DNA of 64,000 bases from DATKIY01 sp963726755 (GCA_963726755.1 CAVSDB010000001.1:62001-126000); one strand, 5' to 3'; numbered from the stretch's first letter, positions 25,627 through 35,034 are shown. Numbers and translations: made by a program. Notes: generated by a model from the letters alone, not told the origin.

Positions 25627-27282
25627 TTAGCCGCGCGGGATGTCTTCGTTCAAGTCGTCCGCGTCGATGATTCGGTACGCGTACCCCTGCTCGGCAAGAA
25701 ATCGCTGACGGTGCGCCGCGAAGTCTTGGTCGATGGTGTCGCGCGCCACGATTGCGTAGAACCGCGCCGTTCGTCCGTCGCCCTTCGGACGCAACACCCG
25801 CCCCAGACGCTGCGCCTCCTCCTGCCGAGAGCCAAATGCTCCTGAGACCTGAATCGCAATACTCGCCTCAGGCAGATCGATGGAGAAGTTGGCCACCTTG
25901 CTTACGACGAGTGTGTTGATTTCGCCTTGCCGGAAGGCTTCGAACAGCCGCTGACGTTCGCGCACCGTGGTCTCGCCTTTGATCACGGGGACATTGAGGC
26001 GCTCACCCAAGTCGTCCAACTGATCGAGATACTGCCCAATCACCAACGTCGGTTCGCCGGCGTGCTTGGCAACAAGTTGTTCGACGATCCGCGACTTCGA
26101 GCGCGACGTCGAACAAAGGCGGTACCGCTCCTCTGCCTCCGCGGTGGCGTACGCCAACCGCTCACCTTCGGGGAGGGTGACCCGAACTTCGACGCAGTCT
26201 GCTGGCGCGATGTATCCCTGCGCCTCGATGTCCTTCCACGGAGCGTCGTAGCGCTTCGGTCCGATGAGCGAGAAGACGTCACCTTCACGTCCGTCCTCGC
26301 GCACCAACGTTGCAGTCAGCCCCAGCCGTCGTCGAGCCTGGATGTCAGCGGTAAAACGAAAGATCGGCGCGGGAAGCAGGTGAACCTCGTCGTACAGGAT
26401 CAGTCCCCAGTCGCGAGCGTCGAACAATTCAAGATGTTGGTACACACCCTTTCGACGTGTGGTCATCACTTGGTACGTCGCGATGGTGACCGGACGGATC
26501 TCCTTCTTGGCTCCGGAGTACTCGCCGATCTCGTCTTCAGTCAACGTCGTGCGGTGCAACAACTCGTCCCGCCACTGTCGGGCGGCAACCGTGTTAGTGA
26601 CCATGATCAACGTGGTTGCTTTCGCAGCAGCCATGGCAGCTGCGCCCACGATCGTCTTACCAGCACCACAGGGGAGGACGACAACGCCCGACCCGCCGTG
26701 CGTGAAGTTCTCGGCTGCCTCACGTTGGTAAGGCCGTAGCTTCCAATCGCCTTCGACAAGTTCGATCGGATGGGCTTCCCCGTCTACGTAACCCGCGAAA
26801 TCCTCGGCCGGCCACCCCAACTTCAGGAGTACCTGTTTGAGGTGGCCGCGCTCGGACGGATGAACCGCGACGGTGTCGTCGTCGAACCGGTTACCGACGA
26901 GTGGTTGGACCTTTTTGCTCTTCAGAACCTCTTCAAGGACCGGACGGTCGGTCGTCTGCAGCACGAGTCCGTGCGTGGGGTGCATGTGTAGTTGCAATCG
27001 TCCGAACCGCGCCATGGTCTCGGCGACGTCGACGAGCAGCGCGTGCGGAACTGGGAACCGGCTGTACTCGAGCAGTACGTCGACAACCTGCTCCGCATCG
27101 TGTCCTGCGGCGCGGGCGTTCCAAAGACCCAGCGGCGTCAACCGATACGTGTGGACGTGCTCTGGCGCTCGCTCGAGCTCTGCGAATGGCGCGATCGCGT
27201 GACGACAGGCCGCCGCCTGGTCGTGGTCGATCTCGAGCAACAGGGTCTTGTCGCTCTGGACGATCAACGGTCCATCAGTCAC
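25627..27282 (-). CDS. DNA repair helicase XPB (actinobacterial ERCC3 type)
   Basis: 551 aa SF2 3'-5' helicase. GTG start at 27282 is supported by GGAAGG six bases upstream. An N-terminal helicase-associated domain (about 1-120) precedes the ATPase core with LPCGAGKT (Walker A, 206-210), LILYDEVHLLPA (DEVH, 298-301), RRRLGLTATLVREDGRE, and the second RecA domain ending in QEEAQRLGRVLRPK. It matches the bacterial XPB proteins thought to act in nucleotide excision repair. The helicase-associated gene at 27865 is its usual neighbour; here DUF7144 lies between them. It heads the operon down to 23515. Confidence 0.93.
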   Translation of the reverse strand: MTDGPLIVQSDKTLLLEIDHDQAAACRHAIAPFAELERAPEHVHTYRLTPLGLWNARAAGHDAEQVVDVLLEYSRFPVPHALLVDVAETMARFGRLQLHMHPTHGLVLQTTDRPVLEEVLKSKKVQPLVGNRFDDDTVAVHPSERGHLKQVLLKLGWPAEDFAGYVDGEAHPIELVEGDWKLRPYQREAAENFTHGGSGVVVLPCGAGKTIVGAAAMAAAKATTLIMVTNTVAARQWRDELLHRTTLTEDEIGEYSGAKKEIRPVTIATYQVMTTRRKGVYQHLELFDARDWGLILYDEVHLLPAPIFRFTADIQARRRLGLTATLVREDGREGDVFSLIGPKRYDAPWKDIEAQGYIAPADCVEVRVTLPEGERLAYATAEAEERYRLCSTSRSKSRIVEQLVAKHAGEPTLVIGQYLDQLDDLGERLNVPVIKGETTVRERQRLFEAFRQGEINTLVVSKVANFSIDLPEASIAIQVSGAFGSRQEEAQRLGRVLRPKGDGRTARFYAIVARDTIDQDFAAHRQRFLAEQGYAYRIIDADDLNEDIPRG

Positions 27283-27453
27283 GCGAAACCTTCCGACAGT
27301 AGGGCTGGAATACCGGCGTCGCCTCCGGGGCGACCCTCCAGTGTCCAACATCGCGGATCAAAGTCCGCTTCCCGCGTGTGTCGCGGATGATCGAATTGCC
27401 CTCTTGGGGGTTAGCGTTTGATCGATGTCACGGGGGCTGACCAAGGAGGAACG

Positions 27454-27858
27454 ATGTCTAACAGGGAACCGAGTGGTCTCGGTCTCGGCATGATTGCCTT
27501 TGCCGGAGTCATGATGATCTTGGTAGGAGTGTTCCAGGCCGTGGCCGGCATCGGAGCCATCCTCAAGAATCAGGTGTTCGTTGTCGGTGCCGACTACGTG
27601 TTCTCGTTCGATGCCACAACCTGGGGCTGGATCCATCTGCTCCTCGGCATCTTGCTCGGGTTCGCGGGCTTCGGCGTGTTTGCGGGCCAGATCTGGGCTC
27701 GCACCGTTGGAGTCCTGGTCGCGGGTTTGAGCGCGATCGGCAACTTCATGTTCTTGCTGGGGTGGCAGGCACCCATCTGGTCGATTCTGGTTATCGCCCT
27801 TGATGTCATGATCATTTGGGCGCTGACTGTGCACGGTAGGGACATGCTCGTCGATTAG
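27454..27858 (+). CDS. DUF7144-family small membrane protein
   Basis: 134 aa with four TM segments (about 12-34, 56-76, 82-101, 106-126). The ATG at 27454 has a strong AAGGAGG four bases upstream. WGWIHLLLGILLGFAGFGVF and WARTVGVLVAGLSAIGNF are typical of DUF7144, common in actinobacteria and of unknown role. It lies on the opposite strand between the XPB gene and its helicase-associated partner, ending six bases from the latter. Confidence 0.8.
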   Translation: MSNREPSGLGLGMIAFAGVMMILVGVFQAVAGIGAILKNQVFVVGADYVFSFDATTWGWIHLLLGILLGFAGFGVFAGQIWARTVGVLVAGLSAIGNFMFLLGWQAPIWSILVIALDVMIIWALTVHGRDMLVD

Positions 27859-27864
27859 TTGCGG

Positions 27865-30144
27865 TCAGCTTTTCTCGAGAACTGAGACACCCGTGACTCG
27901 GTGGATCGCGAACGTCCTGACCTGCTCAACTCGGTGGTCGTAGGCCGTAAGCCAGCCACCGCGGACCTCGACCGGATCCACGACCCGTTCCGCCGCGACG
28001 CCATCGGTGCCCACGTAACCAAGCCAGACCGGTTGGTGGGCATCAATGGCGCGGCGGAGTACCTCGATCGTGTCGGCGACTGCGGTCGTCGGAAGTTCCG
28101 AGCCACCGGCCGGTCCCGCGACGGCGTCGGTTCGACCGATACCGCGTTCGCCGGAACGCAACGCTCGGATCGCTGCCTCAGCGACTGTCGGGTTGGGCGT
28201 GGGTGGGTCGGCGAGCAGTCGTGGCGGACGTTGGCGTGGTCCGGTGCGTCGGGAGTCCTGCCGACGTACCAGGACCGAACCGTCGGACGACTCTGCCGCT
28301 GGCGCAAAGTTCATCTGCCGCAGCCGATCCAGCACGACCTCCGGGCTCGCCTGCGTCGCCAGGACCGTTGGCGCTAGACGACGAACCCGCAGCGCGTCCG
28401 ACCTCTTGTCGGCGACGATTTCGTCAAGCACGGCGGGGTCCTCGGAACGAACGTAGCCAGCGGCTGTTCCCACTCGCACCTTGCCGTGACGCCGAGCGAC
28501 GTCCTGGACCATGTACGTCAGTGGTTGGGGGACCGGTGTACTGCTGACGCGTTTCAAGAACTGCAAGACGTCAGGTGAACTTCGACCAGCATCCAGTGCG
28601 CGTCTGATCGAGCCGTCGGAGAATCGATAGACACTGGCGCCACCCGAGGACTCGATGTCTGCCATCAACGACAACTCGCGCGCGAGGTCACCGTCTAACG
28701 GGCCGGGTGCAACCGCGGTGAGGTCGGCTTGCAGCAGGACGTGGTCGACGGGCGCAGCCAGATGCAGCTTCAAGGCGTCGAGGGCTGCCAAGATGTCGTC
28801 AGCAAGCAGGGCGCGAGCGGCTGACGTTGCCACGTCGAGCGCGGTGAGCCCTACTGCCGCAGCTTCGGACAAACTCCATCGGACGTAGTCGTCGCGCGTG
28901 CGACCGCCACGTCGCGGACGTCGCCACGCCTGTCGCGCGACCAGTGAAGCGGGCTCTGCCCCTTGACCGATCGGCAGACTCGTCAGATCGAGCAGCACAG
29001 CGACCTTGATGTCGGGCAGGATCACCCGATCGATTTCTGGCGCCAGCGCGTTGACCCGCCCATCCTTGACGTCCTTGCCCCCGACCATGCCGACCGCGCG
29101 CGTTGATTCCAGCCAGGCATGAACCAGGTCGAGCCAGCGATGGGCGATGTCCTGTGTTCGCCAAGCGTCGTACGTAGGTGTGGGCAACCAGACATCGTCG
29201 ACGTCGCCACTGGATGACAACAGTCCGGCGGCATGCGCGATTTCGATCAGCAATGCTGCCGACTCGTCGTCGACGTCGAGGCGGATGGCCGCAGTGTGAA
29301 GGTCTCGAACACCGAGTCCACCCGAACGCAGCACACTGGGAGCGTCGACCGCCCACGTCTCCAACAGGTCCTCAACCTTGCGAACCAGTTCGAACGCGGT
29401 ACCAGCTGCAGCCCGATCGACGACGTCCTGATCACGTTCGACGATCACCACGTCAGGGGATAGCGGCGTAGGTTGGCGAACGACCTGTCCTTGTCGAAGC
29501 ACTAGGGCGATTTCGCGAGGCAACACGACAGTGACCTTGTCCGCCGGAACGAGCAAACCTCTGGCGAGAAGCCATTCGATGGGCGTCTTTGCGGTCTCGG
29601 GACTCACCGCTCGATCCGCATTCTCAATGCGGCCGGTCGGGGGACCCCAGGTCAAGCGTTCGAGCACGGCAGCAACATCATCTGGCACGTCAGCAAGTGA
29701 CGAGATGAGCTCCCCAGCTGTCTGCGTGACGCCAAGGTCTGCCAACGTCGGTCCCAACCCAGCTGGGAACCTGCCGAGTGATTCCTTGACGGTTGCGGTC
29801 GCTCGAAACTGAGAGGCGCTTCCCCAAACAAGACCTTGCAGCAGTAGTTCGTTCAACGCGGGCTGGATGTCCTCGTCGGAGCTCGGAATCAGAGCCTGCG
29901 CAATCTCGTCGATGTCGACCGGTTCGGGTAACGCGACAACCGCATCGAGCACTTGCAGTTGGAATTGGTTAAGTCTGTCAATCGCCCGGGCGGTCGCAGC
30001 CTGGGTCACCGAACGAGCGGCAAGTTGGCCGATGTCTGCAGGTAGCGGATGCGCAAGGTCTGGCCGTCGCTGAAGTAGGAGGGCAAGCGACGCATCATCG
30101 CGTGAGCGCAGGTCATCTGCCAGGCTCCGCGGAATCGTCGACAT
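27865..30144 (-). CDS. Helicase-associated protein (XPB/Ssl2-like N-terminal domain, Rv0862c-type)
   Basis: 759 aa. The N-terminal part (RSLADDLRSRDDASLALLLQ, GQLAARSVTQAATARAIDRL, NQFQLQVLDAVVALPE) is the helicase-associated winged region found in this actinobacterial family. The middle has HLAAPVDHVLLQADLTAVAPG and the C-terminal part a WYL-like beta domain (AIDAHQPVWLGYVGTDGVAAER, RTFAIHRVTGVSVL). The gene normally sits beside XPB and is assumed to assist it in repair. Start at ATG 30144; GTG 30153 is possible. Confidence 0.85.
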   Translation of the reverse strand: MSTIPRSLADDLRSRDDASLALLLQRRPDLAHPLPADIGQLAARSVTQAATARAIDRLNQFQLQVLDAVVALPEPVDIDEIAQALIPSSDEDIQPALNELLLQGLVWGSASQFRATATVKESLGRFPAGLGPTLADLGVTQTAGELISSLADVPDDVAAVLERLTWGPPTGRIENADRAVSPETAKTPIEWLLARGLLVPADKVTVVLPREIALVLRQGQVVRQPTPLSPDVVIVERDQDVVDRAAAGTAFELVRKVEDLLETWAVDAPSVLRSGGLGVRDLHTAAIRLDVDDESAALLIEIAHAAGLLSSSGDVDDVWLPTPTYDAWRTQDIAHRWLDLVHAWLESTRAVGMVGGKDVKDGRVNALAPEIDRVILPDIKVAVLLDLTSLPIGQGAEPASLVARQAWRRPRRGGRTRDDYVRWSLSEAAAVGLTALDVATSAARALLADDILAALDALKLHLAAPVDHVLLQADLTAVAPGPLDGDLARELSLMADIESSGGASVYRFSDGSIRRALDAGRSSPDVLQFLKRVSSTPVPQPLTYMVQDVARRHGKVRVGTAAGYVRSEDPAVLDEIVADKRSDALRVRRLAPTVLATQASPEVVLDRLRQMNFAPAAESSDGSVLVRRQDSRRTGPRQRPPRLLADPPTPNPTVAEAAIRALRSGERGIGRTDAVAGPAGGSELPTTAVADTIEVLRRAIDAHQPVWLGYVGTDGVAAERVVDPVEVRGGWLTAYDHRVEQVRTFAIHRVTGVSVLEKS

Positions 30145-30310
30145 CCGACCCACGCTAGAACATGGCTCGCGGGGTCAGGTCACTGCGTCGTTCGAGATCA
30201 GATCCGAAACCCAGTTCACCCATCGGGGGGTTCGTCACTACGCTGGGACTAGTCCGTCGCTTCGAGCGGGCCTTCGAAAGAGACAGAACCAGCAGAAAAC
30301 GAGGTGCGTC

Positions 30311-30694
30311 GTGCCTACGGGCAAGGTCAAGTGGTTCGACACCGAGAAGGGTTTCGGCTTCCTAAGCCGGGACGACGGTGGTGACGTGTTCGTTCACACG
30401 TCTGCCTTGCCGAGCGGTATGACCGAACTCAAGCCCGGAAGTCGTGTCGAGTTCGGCGTCGCCGAGGGAAAACGCGGCGAGCAGGCACTGTCAGTGCGAG
30501 TGGTTGAAGCACCAGCTTCGGTTGTCGCTGCTGCGCGTAAGCCACCCGAGGACATGGCCATCATCCTCGAGGACCTCATCAAGTTGCTCGACCGACTCGG
30601 TAACGGGCTTCGTCGTGGTCGCCAGCCGTCGCCCGACGAGGCTGGCAAGACCGCGAAGTTGTTGCGAGCGGTAGCCGACGACCTCGACGTCTAG
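30311..30694 (+). CDS. cspB: Cold-shock protein with C-terminal extension
   Basis: 127 aa. Residues 1-66 form a cold-shock domain with both RNA-binding motifs (KGFGFL, DVFVHTSAL). The rest is a helical tail (MAIILEDLIKLLDRLGNG and beyond) seen in longer actinobacterial CspB proteins. Acts as an RNA/ssDNA-binding chaperone. GTG start has GAGG six bases upstream. DUF3027 follows 21 bases later on the same strand. Confidence 0.92.
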   Translation: MPTGKVKWFDTEKGFGFLSRDDGGDVFVHTSALPSGMTELKPGSRVEFGVAEGKRGEQALSVRVVEAPASVVAAARKPPEDMAIILEDLIKLLDRLGNGLRRGRQPSPDEAGKTAKLLRAVADDLDV

Positions 30695-30715
30695 CGGCCG
30701 CTACTCTTAACCCTT

Positions 30716-31657
30716 GTGACCCCCCTGTTCAGCCGCCGCGCCTCGGCCGATTCCACTTGCGCCGGTGCTGTTGACTTGGCGCGCGCAGCGCTCGATGGTC
30801 TCGCCGCGCCAGAAACCGTCGGCGCGCACCTTGGCGTAGAAATCGAGGACGAACGAGTCGTCACGCATCTGTTCGAGTCGACACTGCCCGGATACCGCGG
30901 ATGGCGCTGGGCGGTCACCGTCGCACGCCCGTCACGGAGCAAAGCGGTGACTGTCGACGAGGCCGTTCTGCTTCCCGGACCGGATGCGTTGCTTCCCCCA
31001 GCTTGGGTGCCATGGACTGAACGGCTACGTCCCGGCGACCTCGGTGTTGGTGACCTGCTGCCAACCGACGAGGACGACGAACGTCTAGAGCCCGGCTGGA
31101 ATGCCTCATCCGAAGTCGACAGTGGGGATGGCGCCGCTGTCGAGATCGACGATGACGAGCTCGATTTCGCTGAGTTGGTTGGGTCGTTGGATCTGGCCCG
31201 CCCTCGGGTGCTTAGTCCAATCGGAGTCGACGACGCGGTTGACCGCTGGTGGTCTGGAGATCTCGGACCAGAGGCCGCCATGGCGCAGTCTGCCCCCGCG
31301 ACGTGTGCGACGTGTGGTTTCCGGCTACCGCTCAGGGGGCGGCTGGGTCAAGCATTCGGGGTCTGCGCGAACGAGATCACACCGAGCGATGGACGCGTCG
31401 TCGCACTTGGATTCGGCTGCGGTGCGCATTCTGAGGCTGTCGTCATTCCCGCGATGAGTACCGCGTCGTCGCCCCTCGTCGATGAAACCGGATACGACAT
31501 GCTGACGGCTGACACTGACCCTGACGCCGACGGTGTTGATGTCCCGGCTGACGCCGACGGTGTTGATGTCCCGGCTGACGCCGACGGTGTTGATGTCCCG
31601 GCTGACGCCGGGAGTGTCCACGGCAACGATCCTGGTGAGGAACTCGGACACGGCTGA
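30716..31657 (+). CDS. DUF3027 family protein with tandem-repeat tail
   Basis: 313 aa. The core (AALDGLAAPETVGAHLGVEIE, GYRGWRWAVTVARPSRSKAVT, LPPAWVPWTERLRPGDLGVGDLLP) is the actinobacterial DUF3027. About 200-245 has a CATCGF / VCANE / GCGAH cysteine set that may bind zinc. The C-terminus is an acidic tail with three exact copies of DADGVDVPA. TACTCT lies eight bases before the GTG, so the message may be leaderless or nearly so. The 3' end overlaps the sacsin-like gene. Function unknown. Confidence 0.85.
   Translation: MTPLFSRRASADSTCAGAVDLARAALDGLAAPETVGAHLGVEIEDERVVTHLFESTLPGYRGWRWAVTVARPSRSKAVTVDEAVLLPGPDALLPPAWVPWTERLRPGDLGVGDLLPTDEDDERLEPGWNASSEVDSGDGAAVEIDDDELDFAELVGSLDLARPRVLSPIGVDDAVDRWWSGDLGPEAAMAQSAPATCATCGFRLPLRGRLGQAFGVCANEITPSDGRVVALGFGCGAHSEAVVIPAMSTASSPLVDETGYDMLTADTDPDADGVDVPADADGVDVPADADGVDVPADAGSVHGNDPGEELGHG
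31523..31603 (+). repeat. 27-bp perfect tandem repeat, three copies
   Basis: Units start at 31523, 31550 and 31577 and are identical, with a partial fourth. In the DUF3027 frame each gives DADGVDVPA; in the sacsin-like frame each gives VLMSRLTPT and begins GTG-TTG-ATG. Unit length is a multiple of three, so copy-number change would keep both frames. Confidence 0.95.
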
Positions 31658-34616
31658 CCCGTTTGGCACGGAGCAGATTCGTGCGCGGGTTCTCGATGCG
31701 TGGCGGGCGACCCCTGCGCGATTTCGCGAGGACGCCAATACCGAAGAAGACTTTGCGCTTGGCGGCTACCGCGATCGGCTGTTTGTCGAACTGCTGCAGA
31801 ACGCCTCCGACTCCGCAGTTGTTGCGGGAGTCGATGGCAAGGTCCTGATAACTCTCGACGCTGAACAGTTGGTCGTCGCCAACACCGGCCACTCGCTGAC
31901 CGTCGATGGAGTCCAGTCCCTGGCCTCCATGCGCGCGTCCGCGAAGCGAGCCGATGGAGTTACCGTCGGACGGTTCGGTGTTGGGTTCGCAGCCGTTCTC
32001 TCAATGACCGATGAACCACGGGTGCTGTCGACGTCCGGGGGAGTGTGTTTTAGCGCTGCTCGAACGGCGGTCGAGGTGCGTGATGAGGAATCGCTACAAC
32101 CGGAACTGGCTCATCGCGAAGGGCACGTCCCCGTGCTGCGGTTGCCGTTCGCTGACGATGTGCCTCCGCTCGATGGGTACGACGTGGCTGTTGTGTTGCC
32201 GTTTCGCAACCCGGCTGCACGCGCAGCAGCGTTGGAACTTATCGACTCGATTGACGAAGCGTTGCTGATTGCGTTGCCCGGAATCACGCAGGTAGTGATT
32301 GACGTCGACGGTCAGCCATCCAGAACGCTAGTCGTCGATAGAAGCGGCGAATCGGTTGTCACTCGTAACGCCGGTCAAGAGATCCACTGGCGGTTGGGTT
32401 CTGCCGCCGGCTCGTTGCCGGCCGAGCTGTCGGTCGACCGACCCACAGAGGAACGGCAACGCAACGGCTGGACCGTTACGTGGGCCGTGCCGGTCGACGA
32501 CGCTGGGAATCCGCGCGGACTGCCTTCGCATTGGGAGGCCGTGGTTCGGACTCCAACCCCCACCAGCGATCGGCTGGACTTTCCGGCGCTGTTAATCGCG
32601 AGCTTTCCTGTCGACTCGGCACGCCACCACGTTGAAATGTCCCGCGTCACCGAATTCGTCGTTGCTCGATCGGGCGAGACGTACGCGCAGTTGGTGTGCG
32701 ATCTCGCTGAACGTGCTGGGGCGAGCGTGCTTGACCTGGTGCCGAGGCCAGCGTTAGTCGGCGGGATCGACACCGCACTTCGAACCGCCGTTGTGACGTC
32801 CCTTGCGAGTTGTCCACTTGCCCGGTTGGTTGACGGCGATCGTGCCGTCGTGGCTGCTGAAGCGGTAGTGCTTCAACCGGGTACCCCTGGGCTGGTCTCG
32901 GTGCTCAGTGATGTGGTCGACGGCCTCGTTGCCTATGAGTGGGGACGATCGGGGACGCTGGTTGATGTCCTCGGGGCGCGGCCGATGGCGTTGGCAGACG
33001 TTCTCGAAGAGTTAGTCAGTCTGCAACGCGAGCCGTCGTGGTGGCGTGAGTTGTACGACGCTCTCGAGGGAGTCGACACCGCGATTCTCGATGGACTGCC
33101 GGTACCACTTGTCGATGGTCGCGTGGTGCGTGGCGTCCGGTCGTGCTTGCTACCTGAGGGCGATGTCAGCGCGGTGACCGAACTTGGTTTGCGAGTGGTT
33201 CATCCAGATGCCGTCCATCGCCTCCTCTCGCGGTTGGGAGCGCGACCCGGAGATGCCGGGTCAGTGCTTCGCGCCGACGAGATGAACGCGATGTTGCGCG
33301 AAGCAATGGAACCCGAAGAACAGCAGCGGGTAACGCGAGCGGTGCTGGCCCTGGTGGCTGAGTCGGGTATGAACGTCGGTGACGTCGCGGCGCTTGCTGC
33401 CCTCCGGCTGCCGACCAACGACGGGCGTTGGCTACCCGCTGGAGACTTGCTGTTGCCGGGAACTGACTTGGCGTCTGCTGCAATCGCTGACGCCAATTAC
33501 GTCGACTCATCGTTCGTCCACGATGTGGGGCGATCTTGCCTGGTCGCCGTCGGCGCCCTTGAGTCATTCCGGGTTGTTACCCACCACGACGTACTGCTTG
33601 ATGCCGACTCCCTCGCTGAGCTCCTGGACGACGGCGAGTTGTGGGGTGAACGGGTAGCGGCTATTGGTGACGTGCCCGACGTCGGTGGTGCGATTGCGGC
33701 CGAAGTGTCACTGGTTCGCGGACTGGAAGTCATTCGTGACGATGCGTGGGAGTCGGTGTGGCCGCTCCTGGCTGAACCAGACATTCGTCGCGCCCTGGTC
33801 GAGCCAGTAGCCGTTGTGCTGGGGGACGGACGACGTGTGGTCGCGTCCTCCATGAGCGGCTGGTGGCTGTCCGACGTAGCCATGTTCGGTGGCCTGACAC
33901 CCCGGCAGAGTTGTACTGGCGATGACCCTCGGTTGCGGGGACTGTTCGCGCCCGTCCCCGCATGGGCAAGCACTGACCCAGCGTTGTTGAAGGCCATCGG
34001 TGTCGCGTCGTCGGTGGAGCAATTGATGTCCCGAAGCGCAGACGTTGAGGAGCTGCTGGTCAGACTCGCCGAACCCGACGTGACGCCGTCCGTTGAAGGA
34101 CTACTTGGTATCTACCGTGCGCTTGCGGAGTTGCCAGAGGAATCGTGGCCCGATCCGCCTGAGCGGCTTCGCGTCGTCACCGGCGACGACACAGAGCTGG
34201 TCTCGGCGGAGGACGTGACGGTAGTGACCGCACCTCATCACGTTGCGCTGGTGTCGAGTCCATTCATCGAAGCACCCGAGTCGCTCGCCGACGTCTTGGA
34301 CCTACGCTCCTCGACCGAACTCGTTCGCGACGTTGTTGTTGACGGTGGCACGAAGCGACCTGTGCCGGCGGTCGCTCGGGTAGCTGTTGGTGAAGCACCA
34401 CAGACGTATCGCGAACATGACGACCTGGTTGTCGGCGGCACATCGGTGCAGTGGTGGGTCGACGACGCGGGCGAGGTCCATGCGTCGACAATGGACGGAC
34501 TCGCGCGAGGACTGGCGTGGACGACGGGTCAGTGGACCCGCCGATGGGAGTTGGCAACCCTGCTTGCGGAGCCGGATCGCGGTGATGAAGCGTTGATTGA
34601 ACGGGCCTTCGACTAG
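31635..34616 (+). CDS. Sacsin-like protein with N-terminal HSP90-type (GHKL) ATPase domain
   Basis: About 993 aa. The ATPase part shows GGYRDRLFVELLQNASDSA, LVVANTGHSLTVDGVQSLAS and GRFGVGFAAVLSMTDEPRVL, as in sacsin/HSP90 ATP-binding folds. The long remainder has no domain I can name. Start is uncertain: the family begins close to ADPFGTEQIRARVLDAW, so GTG 31635 is used; GTG 31614 and repeat-borne GTG/TTG/ATG codons back to 31533 are in frame. No Shine-Dalgarno is visible, suggesting coupling to DUF3027, which it overlaps. A chaperone-like role is inferred only. Its stop shares CTAG with the convergent DUF2530 gene. Confidence 0.82.
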   Translation: MRNSDTADPFGTEQIRARVLDAWRATPARFREDANTEEDFALGGYRDRLFVELLQNASDSAVVAGVDGKVLITLDAEQLVVANTGHSLTVDGVQSLASMRASAKRADGVTVGRFGVGFAAVLSMTDEPRVLSTSGGVCFSAARTAVEVRDEESLQPELAHREGHVPVLRLPFADDVPPLDGYDVAVVLPFRNPAARAAALELIDSIDEALLIALPGITQVVIDVDGQPSRTLVVDRSGESVVTRNAGQEIHWRLGSAAGSLPAELSVDRPTEERQRNGWTVTWAVPVDDAGNPRGLPSHWEAVVRTPTPTSDRLDFPALLIASFPVDSARHHVEMSRVTEFVVARSGETYAQLVCDLAERAGASVLDLVPRPALVGGIDTALRTAVVTSLASCPLARLVDGDRAVVAAEAVVLQPGTPGLVSVLSDVVDGLVAYEWGRSGTLVDVLGARPMALADVLEELVSLQREPSWWRELYDALEGVDTAILDGLPVPLVDGRVVRGVRSCLLPEGDVSAVTELGLRVVHPDAVHRLLSRLGARPGDAGSVLRADEMNAMLREAMEPEEQQRVTRAVLALVAESGMNVGDVAALAALRLPTNDGRWLPAGDLLLPGTDLASAAIADANYVDSSFVHDVGRSCLVAVGALESFRVVTHHDVLLDADSLAELLDDGELWGERVAAIGDVPDVGGAIAAEVSLVRGLEVIRDDAWESVWPLLAEPDIRRALVEPVAVVLGDGRRVVASSMSGWWLSDVAMFGGLTPRQSCTGDDPRLRGLFAPVPAWASTDPALLKAIGVASSVEQLMSRSADVEELLVRLAEPDVTPSVEGLLGIYRALAELPEESWPDPPERLRVVTGDDTELVSAEDVTVVTAPHHVALVSSPFIEAPESLADVLDLRSSTELVRDVVVDGGTKRPVPAVARVAVGEAPQTYREHDDLVVGGTSVQWWVDDAGEVHASTMDGLARGLAWTTGQWTRRWELATLLAEPDRGDEALIERAFD

Positions 34617-34879
34617 GCAGTCGACTGAGTCCGGGTGCGAATTCGTCGACGACGACGGGTCGTGAACGCTATCCCGGCTACCCCTAGGAGCACACCAACC
34701 GCGCAGGTCCACAGCCACCAGGTGTGACCGGAGTTGGCCAGCCGATCGTGGAACGGTAAGAGCACCACGAGTGCGATCGTCCAGATCACGGTTCCCACTT
34801 GCACGGTGCGGACCGCGTCCAGGTCGAGTGGTGTCACCGTGGGCGCTTCGTTCGACGTCTGGTGGTCAGGGTCGTTCAC
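34613..34879 (-). CDS. DUF2530 family small membrane protein
   Basis: 88 aa with two TM segments (about 29-44 and 55-73). VTPLDLDAVRTVQVGTVIWT, LPFHDRLANSGHTWWLWTC and the Arg-rich C-terminus match DUF2530, a short actinobacterial family. GTG start follows TAGCCT by six bases (leaderless pattern). Function unknown. Confidence 0.82.
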   Translation of the reverse strand: MNDPDHQTSNEAPTVTPLDLDAVRTVQVGTVIWTIALVVLLPFHDRLANSGHTWWLWTCAVGVLLGVAGIAFTTRRRRRIRTRTQSTA

Positions 34880-34885
34880 TGGGTC

Positions 34886-34891
34886 AGGCTA
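34886..34891 (-). promoter_or_regulatory. Leaderless-type -10 for DUF2530
   Basis: TAGCCT on the minus strand ends six bases before the GTG at 34879. No clear -35. Confidence 0.4.
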
Positions 34892-34920
34892 TCGGTGCGG
34901 GTTTGCTACGCCTCGACGGT

Positions 34921-34926
34921 TAGCCT
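34921..34926 (+). promoter_or_regulatory. Leaderless-type -10 for a 27-codon open frame
   Basis: TAGCCT ends six bases before the GTG at 34933, the same spacing and hexamer as the divergent DUF2530 promoter. Confidence 0.4.
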
Positions 34927-34932
34927 GTAGGG

Positions 34933-35016
34933 GTGGGCCCAAAGACGCGACGTTGGATTGTGCCGTTGGCGCTCGGCGCCTTCTTGGTCGTGGTGCTTGC
35001 TGCGGCGTTGCGTTAG
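34933..35016 (+). CDS. Candidate 27-aa single-span membrane microprotein
   Basis: GTG to TAG encodes MGPKTRRWIVPLALGAFLVV then VLAAALR: a basic N-terminus and one hydrophobic span, the layout of a small membrane protein. Support is the promoter pattern (TAGCCT, six bases, GTG) and its position divergent from DUF2530. It ends 18 bases before the convergent aldo/keto reductase stop. No homology can be claimed. Confidence 0.45.
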   Translation: MGPKTRRWIVPLALGAFLVVVLAAALR

Positions 35017-35034
35017 TAAGGGCGTGGAGTCCCG

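Noticed and set aside
31523..31603. Possible CRISPR array.
   Set aside because: The 27-bp units are contiguous with no spacers and are in-frame coding repeats.
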